The translations under genes and the position numbers were made by a program. This document shows positions 1-11,401 of a DNA stretch of 64,000 nt, one piece after another. How positions within the stretch are numbered: the stretch's first letter is position 1; every line of letters starts with the position of its first letter. This stretch comes from Plantago ovata. Its lineage: Eukaryota > Streptophyta > Magnoliopsida > Lamiales > Plantaginaceae. Where the stretch lies: positions 12,043,566-12,107,565 of the forward strand of contig CM051458.1 in NCBI GenBank assembly GCA_028274465.1. The letters run 5' to 3'. Under the pieces are notes generated by a model, which was given only the letters and a program-made list of their open reading frames with translations, was not told the DNA's origin and made no database searches.

Positions 1-730
1 AAACTGACAGTTAGAAATCCTAACCTTTTAAATGGGGAAGAGAGGGAGAAAGTAAGTGGTGGTGGTCCGGCGCGGTGGCGGTGGCGGTCCGGCGGTGGAG
101 GTGCCTTGCTCCTCGTACCCTAGCCTCCAATAAACATAGAACAAATTCAATCAAAATCACCATCAAAATCAAAATCACTATCAAAATGAAAAATACCCAA
201 AATTTAGGGTTTATGTTAATTACCTCAAACTATTGAAAAAATCTCCAAATTGATTAGGGATCGACCTCCTTGTTGGATATGCTTCGTTTTGAGCTAAAAT
301 TTGCTTGAATTGGTTGAGTTTGGAGATGGATCGAAGAAGAAGAAGAAGAAGAAACGAGAGAAAAAGAAAAATGGAGAAACAGAGAAATGAGGAAGAAGAA
401 AGGTCGCCCGTTTGTATATCGCGACTTAGCCACGGATGAACTCATCCGTCGCTATATGTTTATTTATTTACTTATTTTCCTTTTTTCCTTCATAAAAAAT
501 AGTCTGGTCAACATATTTAGCGACGGATAAAGTTATCCGTTGCTATAATAGCGACGGATAAATCATATCCGTCGCTAATTAGAACACGAACTGGATGTTT
601 CGTGGCACGAACTGAGCTTAGAGCGCAGTTCGTGTTCATCCGTCGCTACACTCACCGATCCGTCGCAAAATAGCGACGGATGCTATCCGTATCTATTATT
701 TCGTCGCTAAATGGCTGTTTTCTTGTAGTG
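1..730 (-). mobile_element. One end of a CACTA (En/Spm-type) DNA transposon
   Basis: Read on the minus strand, the sequence starting at 730 is CACTACAAGAAAA (718-730), the standard terminus of plant CACTA elements. Inward from it, 420-710 carries many copies of TAGCGACGGAT and its inverse ATCCGTCGCTA in both orientations. That is the subterminal repeat arrangement to which CACTA transposases bind. The other terminus and any transposase ORF are not in the window, so the element extends left or is a non-autonomous fragment. The 63-codon minus-strand open frame at 254-445 is low-complexity (Ser-rich) and I do not treat it as a gene. The family call is firm from the terminus; the left extent is unknown. 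Confidence 0.72.
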
Positions 731-1448
731 ATAGGATCCGTGACAAGTTCATGGTCACGGGGAAAATGAAAGACATTCATGAGGATGACATTATACTCAG
801 TCTTAATTATGACACATATGAATATTATGCATGTACGTGTTAAGTTTGAAGAAGAAAATATACATCATGTTAAGTATTTTGTAAATTCAACATTTTTCTA
901 GGGTAAAGGTGGAGTATTATATGACCATGCTCATAGGGCAAAAGAAAGACAATCATATCGAAATAGCATAGTCCCGATGGTTATTGGAGGTCGATAATAG
1001 TACCAATGCCAATGAAAATGATAATGTGGTGATGTTAAATTGCCATATGACATTCTAATTCAATGAAAAAATACATCCTATTAATTTTTTGGATACTATA
1101 AGATGTTCCAGGCAAGAGTTGGTGCGTGGTAATGCTTATGAGAAATATAGACCAAGTAGAGAGAGAAACAATTGTGTAACAATACACATATGAACGATAT
1201 CTTTCTTTATTTGTTGTTCAACACAATTAAATTTATATAGTAACAATTGTGCATGCAACTTTTTTATGCCCCGTCGAGTACTCGACGGGTTAATTAACTA
1301 GTTAAAATTGAAAATGGAGTATGTAAAAGTTGGCGTGCTATATAATAAACTCTTAATCCGTGATAATATATAAAGCCACCATATTAGTCTTCGCCCCGGT
1401 AATTAAATTGATTAATTAACTAGTTAAAAATGGTGAGTGAGCAGCACG
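731..1448. other. Intergenic stretch, no gene seen
   Basis: AT-rich sequence between the CACTA end and the left edge of the F-box block. No open frame or known repeat is recognised apart from the palindrome at 1270-1289. Confidence 0.5.
1270..1289. repeat. Perfect 20-bp palindrome
   Basis: CCCGTCGAGTACTCGACGGG equals its own reverse complement. It is GC-rich in an AT-rich setting. Function unknown; it could be a protein site or the centre of a lost inverted repeat. Confidence 0.6.
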
Positions 1449-2215
1449 TTATGCTTCCAATCACTAGTATTGTTCTTCATCGACGGTGACAATCAGTGAT
1501 ATTGCTTACATCTCATCTCTTATTGCTTTGATTTACTATCTCTATCATGATTGTATGTGACAGATCGATCGTTATGAGTAGTTAATCCACTAGCTTAGTG
1601 ATAGGATAAATATCTTACTGACAAGATTTATGTTGTGTATGTTGCTAGTAGTTATTTTATATGTTTAAGATCTCATGATTCATAGTTGTGATGCATATTC
1701 TTTATATTCGAATAGGATTGAGAAAGATTATCATTCTGCCATGTATGGAAGACGGAGTCTTGGTCAACACAATCACTTTAGCATGACATGATTGTATATG
1801 AATATAGCGTTAGCTACTATATTGGTTTATGTGTAGTAAGAACTTAATAGACACGCATATCGCTGCTACACATCGTCTATCTATTGTTGGTTATTTAATC
1901 ATCCCGTCACTAGCTCTTTATCATATAAGTTTACACACACTTTATCATTTCCATCTCTACTATTAATTGGTTACATTAGCTAAGCCTGATTAAGTTCTTA
2001 GAGAACGACACTCTGACTAACTTATCACTACACTCCCGTGTGTTTAATATGATGCATGTAGTACTAATTAGCATGGCTATAATATAAATATTAATTGGTG
2101 ATAAAAATGACTCATCAAATGCTAAGCTTTAATGGATTTTGATTCTTCAAACACTTCTATGAAGTACATATATATCATTAGGTAGTATTAGAGAACTGGT
2201 CCGACAGAAACTGAA

Positions 2216-4013
2216 TTATTCACAGTAAGATGGATCGCTGAAATCTTTCAGTGATTCAAGACAAGCAGAAACTTTTGAGAGATCATAATCCTTAATGCTC
2301 TTATCAGATGGACGTTTCAGATCTTTAATTTGCTTGAAGCACCTTTTTTCTATGGCAGTGTCAGAGTTGGAGCTGCTTTCAAAAACATTAACGTTGAAAC
2401 ACCGTCGCAGGTCTAGCGATTCCAGGTGTGGGCATCCATCAAGAATGGCTTGTAGACCTGTGTCAGTCATAGTATTTCCGAAAAGATTAAGATGGTGCAA
2501 ACCAGTCATGCTTCTCCCTATTGAGAGTGCATATTCATCGTATTTTATGAGTGGACAACACTGATTCAACTCGGTGTAGGTAAATGACCTCAACAATGGA
2601 CATAAGAGTCCAATGGCTTCAACATCTCTAGATGAGATATGGGGAACAAATAGTATATGCAACTCCTCCAATTGTGGTAAATTCTTAACTGCCATAACAA
2701 GATCTTTTCCTGACAGTCTCATGCAGCAAGCAATTCTGAGACATTTGAGACTGTTGCATCTGTTATTAAATAAAATAGGTACCACAATAATTAGGTAGTA
2801 ATATCAAACACGACAATGTATATAGGTTATGTACTTATGTTAAACGTAACTAACGATATTTTGAGAAAATTACGAATGAATATAATTTTTATTGAAGATT
2901 ATAGTAATAAATTAGTGTAATTCAAATAAAATCCTACTATACCTTTTTGGAAACTTAAAAAATTAATGATTCTAGTAATTTTAGTATGATTATCTTGAAC
3001 TACATATCTAAAATATCTCCAATTGACACAATAACTCACAGAAACTTCATGTACCCAGCAAATACTACCAAGCTTCAATCAACCAAGAACAAGCAACTCA
3101 TAACAATATCACAAACAGGACATATCTATCCCATCACCAATATATAACAACCAACTCATTCTAATCAAATATAATACTATCCTTAACCATCACTATCACA
3201 TATATAGTGTTGCCACTTCCAAGCATCAAAATGAAAATTGAGAGGGACAATTTACACCAGTAAGAGTATCTAGTGAGAGGTTTTGGAGATCTGCTTGATG
3301 AAATTGCCATAATTTTCAAATTTGATAATTTCTACGTCAATTTTAGTTAGATGCTTGACGAAATTCAACAAACCACCGAATTCCTGGATTAGATTGGTTT
3401 CTTAATTAAGGATATTTTAATCACTGCAAATTAAAACACTACTCCTATTCCTATATATAAAGTTGGAAGAATTTTTCCATGTATATATGTGTAAAAGATT
3501 TTGAATTTACACTAACTTAAGTAATTAACCCTTATATTTGAAAAGAATAAAATTGTTGATATATACCTGAGAGTTAGCTGATGGCTTATAGTAGGTCAAA
3601 TTAAATATAGAGTATAAGAATGTTAAAAGGTTATCTTATCAGTACCTTTCTGAAATATATCCAAGTAACTGGGCAGAGCAAAAATATTCAATATTGATGT
3701 CTATTAACTGACCCTGGCTACGATCCACTGCTTGCCGGCACATCTTAACAAGATCGTAGGGCTGGTCGAATATGTCATGACCTGAGTTTGTCATGTCAAT
3801 CACCCGCCACATCATGGGATCCGTTTGGCAAACGCTCCGCCATGTCGTACACACTTTCTGTACGCTCTCTAGTACATCGACCGTGCCTACACGACCAAGT
3901 ATGTTAGCCGTTAGCTCACCCGGAAGGTCAACCCATGTCCGTGTCGATTTGATAATGTCAGCACGATGACCACTGATCGGGCTTTTAGATTCAGATATCT
4001 TCACTGCATGCAT
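2216..4013 (-). CDS. F-box/LRR protein (SKIP19 / FBL23-like), copy A
   Basis: Two exons on the minus strand: exon 1 at 4013-3646 (368 nt) and exon 2 at 2759-2216 (544 nt). The donor AAAG|GTACTG and the acceptor AACAG|ATGC join in phase 2 and give 303 residues ending in TAA. An F-box lies at about residues 26-70 (WVDLPGELTANILGRV, then W-R-S-V-C). Cys-type leucine-rich repeats follow (CLRIACC, LPQLEELHI, LHHLNLFGN, CPHLESLDLRRC). Proteins of this family are substrate receptors of SCF ubiquitin ligases: the F-box binds SKP1/ASK and the LRRs bind the target, acting in nucleus or cytosol. The length of about 300 residues is normal for the SKIP19-like group, so the gene looks complete. The specific substrate cannot be told. 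The start is the first ATG upstream of the F-box in frame. The closest relative is the copy at 39166-42042. Confidence 0.86.
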
Positions 4014-4059
4014 GGCGGTCGGTCGATTGCGTATACTTGAGGTTCCGAATCAACAGATT

Positions 4060-4074
4060 TATATATATATATAT
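4060..4074 (-). promoter_or_regulatory. Putative TATA box of F-box gene copy A
   Basis: An uninterrupted TATATATA run lies 47-61 bp upstream of the start codon on the minus strand. A matching run sits at the same place upstream of copy B (42091-42104). Position fits a core promoter but low-complexity TA is common here. Confidence 0.4.
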
Positions 4075-4100
4075 GTCTGTGCTGCCGATCGATCAATCGA

Positions 4101-5340
4101 GTATCGTTAAACGTTTGTTCTTCATGATTAATACTAGTTAGTAATATATAGAGAACCACGGCTGCGGGGTTGTTATAAAAAATACTATTATTATGTTGAC
4201 ATATTCAAATATTCAATCTCGTTCGGTCCAACCTAAAAATTATTTCCTTTCATTTATCGGTATTTACTGGTTGGTATTATATAAAGATTCTGTCTCCATT
4301 TGTGATTAGAGTAAATAAAACAACACATTATCAGGATTACTTGGTGTTCGAATTGACTATATCCGATTTCTTCTACCTACTATAATCAAATTAATTAATT
4401 CGTTGATCATGAGTACCGCACAAATCAGTACAATTCGCTCAATATCTCAACATACTACTATTGTATACATATTACGTCATTATATTTATTCATAATTAAT
4501 ACTAATCTCTCATTAATAAAATATTTTTCTTTTTTTAAAAAAAAAAAAAACAAGTCTTACGTACGTCAATTAATTTGTTATTGATATATATGTGCAGCTG
4601 CCACATATACAACAAATAGATAGGATGGCATTTCCACCTAAATGTGCATTTCACCTGCCACATTCTTTTATCTAAGATATTAATCCATTATTTCTTGTCC
4701 CATATTATCTGTTGGAATCGGATCTCGATCGCATGTAGTAACTTTTGTTGACTATTCGGTGAAACTAAGTACTACCACTAATGCTAATACTTCCATATAT
4801 TAAGAAGTTTTATTTGACCATTAGAAGTATACAGTACTTCTAAATATTTGACATAGTCAAACTTTATATTCAACATTTTCGTAATGAATTTTAGTTAAGA
4901 ATCTTAAGATACACGAAAAATAAAAATAAATTGTTGAGATCTTGAGATTAATGCAAAATTATCCTGCTATAATTCCTATTGGTACGTATGAACCGTATGT
5001 CCATGGCTGGCTAGAAAGGCAAGAATGATGATGTTCTTGACTGAAAACCACAGATTTTGAGGCAGAGGATGTAACAAAATGGCTTTGTCCTTGTGTACAA
5101 TTTAAAAGATATTAATTAACAGAGATGTAATTACAAATGTTTAGGAAAGACAGTCTCTTAGAAGTTAGAAAGACAGTATCATTATACAATTTACTAAAAA
5201 CACTTAGTCAACAAAATTTCAGTGGTAAAAATGTAATATATTATAAGTATGAGGTCCTTATGCCAAATTCCCCTTCTTTCTTCTAAATCTGAATCAACAC
5301 GGCATAGACATCAGACAACGACGATGAATTTATTCTCTCT
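4101..5340. other. Intergenic, upstream of F-box copy A
   Basis: AT-rich sequence with a poly-A run near 4537-4550 and no coding region or repeat family that I recognise. Confidence 0.45.
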
Positions 5341-5362
5341 CTCTCTCTTTGCGTCTATCAAC

Positions 5363-5524
5363 CAAATTCAACTCGCTACTAGGTTGGTATAAGAACTGGC
5401 TTGGGAGAAAGGCTTCACGCAATTATAGATCGAAACCGACTCCCAAATTCAACTCGCTACCAGGTTGGTATAAGAACTGGCTTGGGAGAAAGGCTTCACG
5501 CAATTATAGATCGAAACCGACTCC
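5363..5524 (+). repeat. Tandem duplication, 2 x 81 bp
   Basis: Two consecutive units of 81 bp start at 5363 and 5444 and are almost identical (one visible C/T difference). Because 81 is 27 codons, a plus-strand open frame (5349-5534) reads through both and gives a repeated 27-residue peptide. No start context, homology or splice sites support a real gene. Confidence 0.8.
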
Positions 5525-5534
5525 CAATAATTAG

Positions 5535-6475
5535 CTTTTGTCTTTTAATTAGTAGTATCAGTACTTGTTAGTAGTAAGTAGTAGAAAAAAAAGCTAGTAG
5601 TAGTGATTAGTAGTACTACTAATTATTTTGATGAGTGGAATTGTTATCAGTTGGTTTCGTAAGTAAGTTGTAATTAAGTACTCAAAGCATTCCTTACCGT
5701 ATTTTGTTAATAATATTTTTTTTTCTTAAAAAACATTTGGTGTGATCATGAGACTTATTTATGAGATCATCGACAATATTGTTGAGATCATGTCACTTAT
5801 TCCTGAGTTCATGGGAAATATTGTTGAGATCATCAGACTTTTTTTATGTGTGTTCATGGTACTTAATTCTAAAATCCTTTGACTTATTTATGCGATGATG
5901 GACATTGGACAATATTTAAAAGTATATATAGGGAAAATAGATTTTGTTTCTCGCACGCATGAGAAGCGATTTTTTTTAATTGTTGTAATTATCTGGATAT
6001 AAAATCCACGATGTCATTCTGTACGAACTTACTAAGCAACCATCATTCCTCAACCAATTACAAAGGTTGACTTTGAGGGAAAATTCGTGCCAACACCCAC
6101 TTTTGCCCCCAATTTCGATTTCACGGATTGGTCAATGCGAAAAATTCGAGAAAACACCCTATTGGCTGCGCATGCTTTCGTGCCTTTCACGCGCACGCTA
6201 ATGTGGTTGGAAGCGTAATTAATTAACGTCTTAATTGCTCGTACATATTCATCATCTCAAAAGTTTTTGAATTTTGAAAATTTCACATAAACAATTTCCT
6301 TTTCTCTCTAACAATTCTGATAATCACATCAATTTCATTTTATCCCCAATTAGTCTCCATTGGGATTCATCAATTGAAAGATCGGAAGGAACAAATTAAG
6401 AAACCTGATAATGAAAATCAAATCGGAGAGTCGGAATCGAATTTAGGCTTTAGCTCGAAGAACAGCGCCCATTAA
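5535..6475. other. Intergenic, no gene recognised
   Basis: AT-rich sequence with short repeated phrases such as 'gagatcatg' near 5745-5830. The last 400 bp could hold the promoter or 5' leader of the gene that follows. Confidence 0.4.
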
Positions 6476-8231
6476 CAAGCTATCACCCTGAAGAATGAGA
6501 GAAATTGGAGCATTACCGATCCCACCGCCATCGCTACCAGCAGCTCCTTCATCAACGACCTAAACTCTGTTGGATCGAATGGTTCCACTCCGATCGTAAG
6601 TACCCTATATTTTTCATCCCTATGTTTGTTTGGACTGAAGTGTTTATTAATCGGTTTTAATTTGGGATTTAAAGCGGATCGAGTGTTATTGTGAAGAGAG
6701 TATATGTGGATGAATTCGTGCTTAATTGGCTTGTTTGTGGATTCATTTTATGTGGATTTGCTGAAAACTAAAGCTCTAACTCACAAGGCATCGATTCAGC
6801 AATAGCTTCGTGTGAGGTGAATTATTTATGCCTATTCCTATCTTGGTCTAAAAAATTTATCTATGAGAATAGAATAGAACAGTGGGTTAAGTTGAATCTA
6901 CCATGTTGCAGGAGCTGGAGAAATCTACTTCAGATTGTAGGAGAGCAAGGGAGAACATCATGGCTTTGGCCAAGGAACTTGCTGCATTTAAACTGTATGT
7001 GAACTTTTGTTATGGGCTATTTTGAATTTGGTAACTTGTTATGCATGATTGTGATATAGCTTTACATATGCTTTTGATCCAGAGCTGTTTCTTGGCATTC
7101 AAAGCTAGCATTGATGGTTTCAGGAGGAGCTGTCGTACGATGCTATTTATTGATGCAACATCTTTGAGAGGAAAATTCAAAGGATGGCGACAACGGTACG
7201 TCCTGTTTAATTAATACAACTGACTTCTCTTAATTTATAGAATAGTGTTATTACTGCGTGTACGAAGGTATGAACAAAATATATACACGTTCTTGGTCAC
7301 CATAGGGTACAAACAAGATAATACCCCCGATTAAATGTATGTGCTTGTGTATCTATGTTGTCTCTGTCATATATGATAGTAGGTGTGGTCTTAGAGTGTC
7401 TGTAAACTGCTGGGTAACTTTTTTGTGTCTGTTTTCCATAATTTTGTGGTGCCGTGGATATGGTTTATCTATTGGCTTAACTTGAGACTCGGACTTAAAA
7501 CCTCATACACATAAAGTGAAATTAAGGCTGTCACCTGTATCGTTGTTACAATTATAGTGAAATTAGATTTCATGACTTGTATAAATCCAACACCAAAATT
7601 GTTTCGTTCACTCACTTGCTTAATTTGTCTCATTAATTGTGCATTTTTCTTGAATGACTCAGCCAGCCATTACATATACTCTCTATAGTCAAACACCTCA
7701 AATTTGCTTCATAGTCTAACAACATCATGTGTTGGCTGGTAGGGAAGACGAGTAGTTACTGTAAAGTTCGGTGAAAATCAAGTTGGCATGTGATTTATTA
7801 CTTTCCTAGGTTAAGAAACTACACGTGTAAGTATATAAATTAATCTACATTATAGTCAAAAACCTCAAATTTATAGAATAGAGCTATTACCGCGTGTATG
7901 AAGGTATGAACGAAATATATACACGTTCTTGGTCACCATATATAAGGTACGAACAAGATAATACCCCCGAGTGAATGTATGTGCTTGTGTATCCGGTTTA
8001 ATTGCTGCGTTGAAATGAATACTGTGAATTTAGTATGTGTTTGTTGTTTGCTGCAGGATCCATAGGTCTCATAGAGGACATACTGGGATCGAAGGGCAAA
8101 TAATGGAGAAACATCTGAGACTATTCATTACATGTGAGCAAAGCAAACTGGTGGCCGGCCATGACAACTTCGGAGATGATGATGATATGGTCATTGACTC
8201 TGACGTAATATATCTGCACGAACTGCTTTGA
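6476..8231 (+). CDS. Unrecognised four-exon open frame
   Basis: Four segments splice into one continuous frame: 6476-6595 (donor ATC|GTAAGT), 6912-6994 (acceptor GTTGCAG|, donor ACT|GTATGT), 7124-7195 (acceptor GTTTCAG|, donor ACG|GTACGT) and 8057-8231 (acceptor GCTGCAG|, stop TGA). Phases 0, 2 and 2 match at each junction, and 149 codons stay open. Four good acceptor/donor sites with matching phase are unlikely by chance, so this is a real gene or a recently dead one. The middle is helical and charged (begins ELEKSTSDCRRAREN, then MALAKELAAFK). The C-terminus is acidic (GDDDDMVIDSDV). I do not recognise the family. No ATG precedes exon 2 in frame after the TAA at 6473-6475. Either translation starts at the Met in exon 2 (about 92 residues) or the 5' end is missing. 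The last intron contains half of a 120-bp duplication. Confidence 0.5.
7232..7352 (+). repeat. Dispersed direct repeat, copy 1
   Basis: About 120 bp, starting AATTTATAGAATAG and containing the phrase 'acacgttcttggtcacca', recurs at 7868-7994 with a few substitutions and a short insertion. Both copies are inside the last intron of the unrecognised gene. Confidence 0.75.
7868..7994 (+). repeat. Dispersed direct repeat, copy 2
   Basis: Second copy of the repeat at 7232-7352, ending 62 bp before the acceptor of exon 4. The pair probably marks an intron-internal duplication. Confidence 0.75.
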
Positions 8232-8884
8232 GGAAAGTAAACTTGATTCATTCATCTAGTGAGTTAGTTTCATTTAGTATGAGTTTCCACTCTTTTATGC
8301 TCATAGAAAAGTTGTTTTTTTTGACAAAGATGGGGTGGATACATTGGAATAATCTATTCATCTCTACATAGGGAAATAGAGCATTCATGCCTAATACATT
8401 TCTTGGTAAGGGTGTAAAATATCCACCGCACTTCAGTACAGTTGTAAAATATCCACTGTACTTCAGTGGGTTGTAAAATATCTAATGTACTTTATTATTT
8501 CTACTCCCAGCTCTTGTCACTTCTAAAATGCAATTATCAACTGTACTAGTACATGTGCCTGCATATTCTTGCATACTCTGCTTATGTAGCCAATGTCTAT
8601 AATACTTACCTCAATAGTATCATTTCCCTTAAGTACATGGAATCTTATACCGGACACCAAATATCGTTTCAATGGCCGTTTAGAAATCAGACAACTAAGA
8701 TCAACACAAATATATTGAAATTCATTAACAAAAAGAAAATTTCCACCCATTACTAAGTGCAATCAGCTATAAAAATAAATAAAAAATAAAAAAATGGTGC
8801 CCTTGATTACAAAGAACACGAAGCATTTACAAAATCCATTGCTAAAAAAAAAAACTGTACTTAAGTATAGTCAACAAATTCTTA

Positions 8885-8958
8885 GAACCGAATCTATGTA
8901 TGTTGTGCTTCCCTATATCGTAAGGACGCAATTCAACAACTTATTTGGTTGTACTTAA
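8885..8958 (+). repeat. Duplicated phrase, copy 1 of 2
   Basis: The sequence containing 'tatgtatgttgtgctt' and 'aaggacgcaattcaac' recurs at 9526-9596 with few changes. Confidence 0.75.
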
Positions 8959-9525
8959 GTGCAGTCAACCTACATGTATGTTGAGCTGCTATATTGTTTA
9001 CATTATGATTTCTCACGGTTTTATTCAATGTTGTTTTAATACTATCCTTAGTATGTCTTGCTTTATAATTTCCACACCTTCGTATTAACCTAATTCACGT
9101 TGTCAAATCATGATCACTCAAATACAGTTATTTGCTGAACGACATGGTTACACTTAAATCATAACTGTACTTGAGTGCAGCCATATTTGACAATAAGGGA
9201 GGTAGAATTTAACCTATAAAATGTACTACTACAATACATCGGTCACATATTCTTGTATGCTATGATTATATATCCAATGTCTCTTAAATTACTTAGTTCA
9301 AAAGTGAAATCATTAAGCACACGTACTTTACGAATAGAGGGTGAAGAATTCAACTTATCAGATGTACTAAACTACAACAAATGCATATTCATGAATACTT
9401 GTTGTTTTTAATACTATATACGAATATCTTCATCCCCATATAGGTGATTGTTGCATTCATACATACAATTGGATATAAATATGTGCAAGTACCGTACTAG
9501 TATGACTGTACTTAAGTACAACCAT

Positions 9526-9596
9526 TCTTAGAACCGGATCTATGTATGTTGTGCTTTCCTATATGGTAAGGACGCAATTCAACAACTTATTTGATG
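9526..9596 (+). repeat. Duplicated phrase, copy 2 of 2
   Basis: Second copy of 8885-8958, about 640 bp downstream. Both have a palindrome-family copy nearby, which suggests a larger decayed duplication. Confidence 0.75.
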
Positions 9597-10090
9597 TGTT
9601 TCAGCAACACAGTCCCACACCAGGTGCTTTTGTGTCAGCAGTATCTCACTACTACTACTTCCTATCCTCATTTTTCAACACCTCTAATGGGACGCTATTA
9701 ACGTTTGTAGTTTCTTCACCTTACAGTTTGGCAGATACCTTACCAATTGTTTACATTAATGTGTAAATTTCTTTGTTATTATATCATACGTGTATACTTG
9801 TTTGTTACTACCATATGTCTCCGATTCTTGATTCTATTAATAAAAAAAGCATAAATATATGATGGCATGCCATCATCTTTCATAACCGTTTATAGTACAA
9901 ATTCGTTCACCACTATTGAGACACTCAAAGCTTCAAGGTGTTGAACATTGTTTGCATACTACTTGTACTTAAGTACAGTTGCTCGTTAGTCTTATCCCTT
10001 AAGAGCTTGGCATTAATTTCGGTTTCAAAACCCATTAACATATAAGCTATACTTAATGTGATGAGATTATATTATAGGGTATGGGTATAT

Positions 10091-10260
10091 ATAGAAAGAA
10101 GAACTACGCCAGTTCCGTCAGATTATAGGGTATGGGGTATAGGATATAGGGTTTAGGGTATAGAGCTTGTATGGGGTCTAGGGTGTAGGGTATAGGGTTT
10201 AGGGTGTAGGGTATAGGGTTTAGGGTATAGAAAGAAGAACTACGTCAGTTCCGTCAGATA
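10091..10260 (+). repeat. Degenerate interstitial telomere-like repeat between direct repeats
   Basis: 10124-10230 is built of TTTAGGG, TATAGGG, GTATGGG and TGTAGGG units, i.e. variants of the plant telomere heptamer with 6-8 bp spacing. A direct repeat (AGAAAGAAGAACTACG, then CAGTTCCGTCAGAT) sits on each side, at 10093-10123 and 10229-10259, with one C/T difference. Confidence 0.7.
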
Positions 10261-10846
10261 TAATAGAAGTGACAGAGAGGACAACATGTGATCTTTGCGG
10301 GGGTGGGGGGGGGGGCATTTGATCAAATGGTGGTAGATAAAAGAAAAGTCGTCTCAGTAGTAAGTTCATTGTCAGGATTCGGAGGAAAAGAAGTGTGGCC
10401 CGTTGGCAGAATCGCACTATCCGTACTTGAATTCACGTTGCTTTGATGTCAATTCTTATCGATCAACTTGTAAATATATGTGTAGGAATCTTGTGATTGG
10501 CTCAAGATTGTGCTTTGGTACTTCATCATTCTATACATCAAAGCATTGGACATCCTATTGAAATTGATGGTGCGGAAAGAAAGGATTGGTCATCAAATAC
10601 AAAAGAAATCGACATCTTTAGAGAGAAAGAACATGGATAGACACTCATGGAAGTCATCATCTTGTTGCATCAGATTGAGACTCGTGTAACCTCGACAATA
10701 TAGCCAAAGCTTTTTGTATGTTATGATATGAACTTGAAAGCTCCGTACAATGTATAACTTGTTTTATATCAACCATTCCTAAGATGAACTACATGGATGA
10801 AAGTGAAGTTATGTTATACTGACGTTTGATAACTGCAACTATGTCG
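10261..10846. other. Intergenic, no gene recognised
   Basis: Contains a poly-G run near 10300-10315. No coding signal was found on either strand. Confidence 0.4.
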
Positions 10847-11230
10847 ATGACGGTACCTAGGTGTACTTGCCGTTGACACAATCTTCATTTATTATTTGAC
10901 AGGTGGAAATCGAACTTGCAAATTGGATATCAGCACGCACTTAAAAATTGCTGACTAAATCCAAAAAAAAGCCTAAAAAAAATGGAGGCCACAGGTTTTG
11001 TGGCATGGTTTAACTGAAATCTATTTTGCATCCATGCTCACCATTACGTGACACAATCTTCATTTATTGTCGACACAACGTGCTGTAATCCTTACCATAT
11101 ATGCGTCCATAACAATCATAAGGAAACGATCTACCGACTGCACTTAAGTACAGTCCTTTACTTGATGGGGTGTTCTTTACAACCACAAGAATCGAACCCG
11201 AGACGGGGGCATTTACTCTCATTCAAATAG
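10847..11230 (-). repeat. Local duplication, copy 1 (SINE-like B box)
   Basis: About 385 bp repeated at 11402-11790, offset 555 bp. On the minus strand the right end carries GGTTCGATTC, a good Pol III B box, so the unit may include a decayed tRNA-derived SINE. No convincing A box or poly-A tail is visible. The unit also holds one palindrome-family copy. Confidence 0.75.
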
Positions 11231-11401
11231 AAAACATGAAATAACTTATCGAATCTCATCCTGGCCATATAGTGAAGCACAACATTTAGGGAGCCGCACA
11301 ACACTATTGACATTCTAACTGGATGAGATATATTTGAAATTTATTAGGATCCATGCTCACCTCTACGTGAATGTAGTTAATGTCATATCTTATATTCGAA
11401 T

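Larger units (their letters stand above)
1449..4100. repeat. F-box block, copy A of a segmental duplication
   Basis: This block is nearly the same as 38425-42130. Similarity starts at the phrase around 'tattgttcttc' (1449 and about 38445), runs through about 750 bp of downstream DNA, both F-box exons and the intron, and fades about 60-90 bp upstream of the start codons. Copy A lacks the MULE-type element and the SINE found in copy B, so it represents the uninterrupted state. The non-coding part at 1449-2215 has phrases that resemble a decayed Ty3-type LTR, but I could not prove that. Confidence 0.85.
8232..10090. other. AT-rich non-coding region with dispersed short repeats
   Basis: No gene seen. 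The stretch carries several copies of a 16-bp palindrome family, a duplicated phrase (8885-8958 and 9526-9596) and short repeats of 'gttgtaaaatatc' at 8413-8480. Open frames here are short and lack coding character. Confidence 0.5.

Noticed and set aside
254-445. Ser-rich minus-strand open frame with a hydrophobic stretch
   Set aside because: Lies in CACTA subterminal repeats and comes from a GAA repeat.
10220-10417. Minus-strand open frame across the poly-G run
   Set aside because: Low-complexity Pro run from poly-G and telomere-like DNA, with no homology.
11186-11220. tRNA gene suggested by a B box
   Set aside because: No A box at the right distance and no cloverleaf. It fits a SINE-like relic better.
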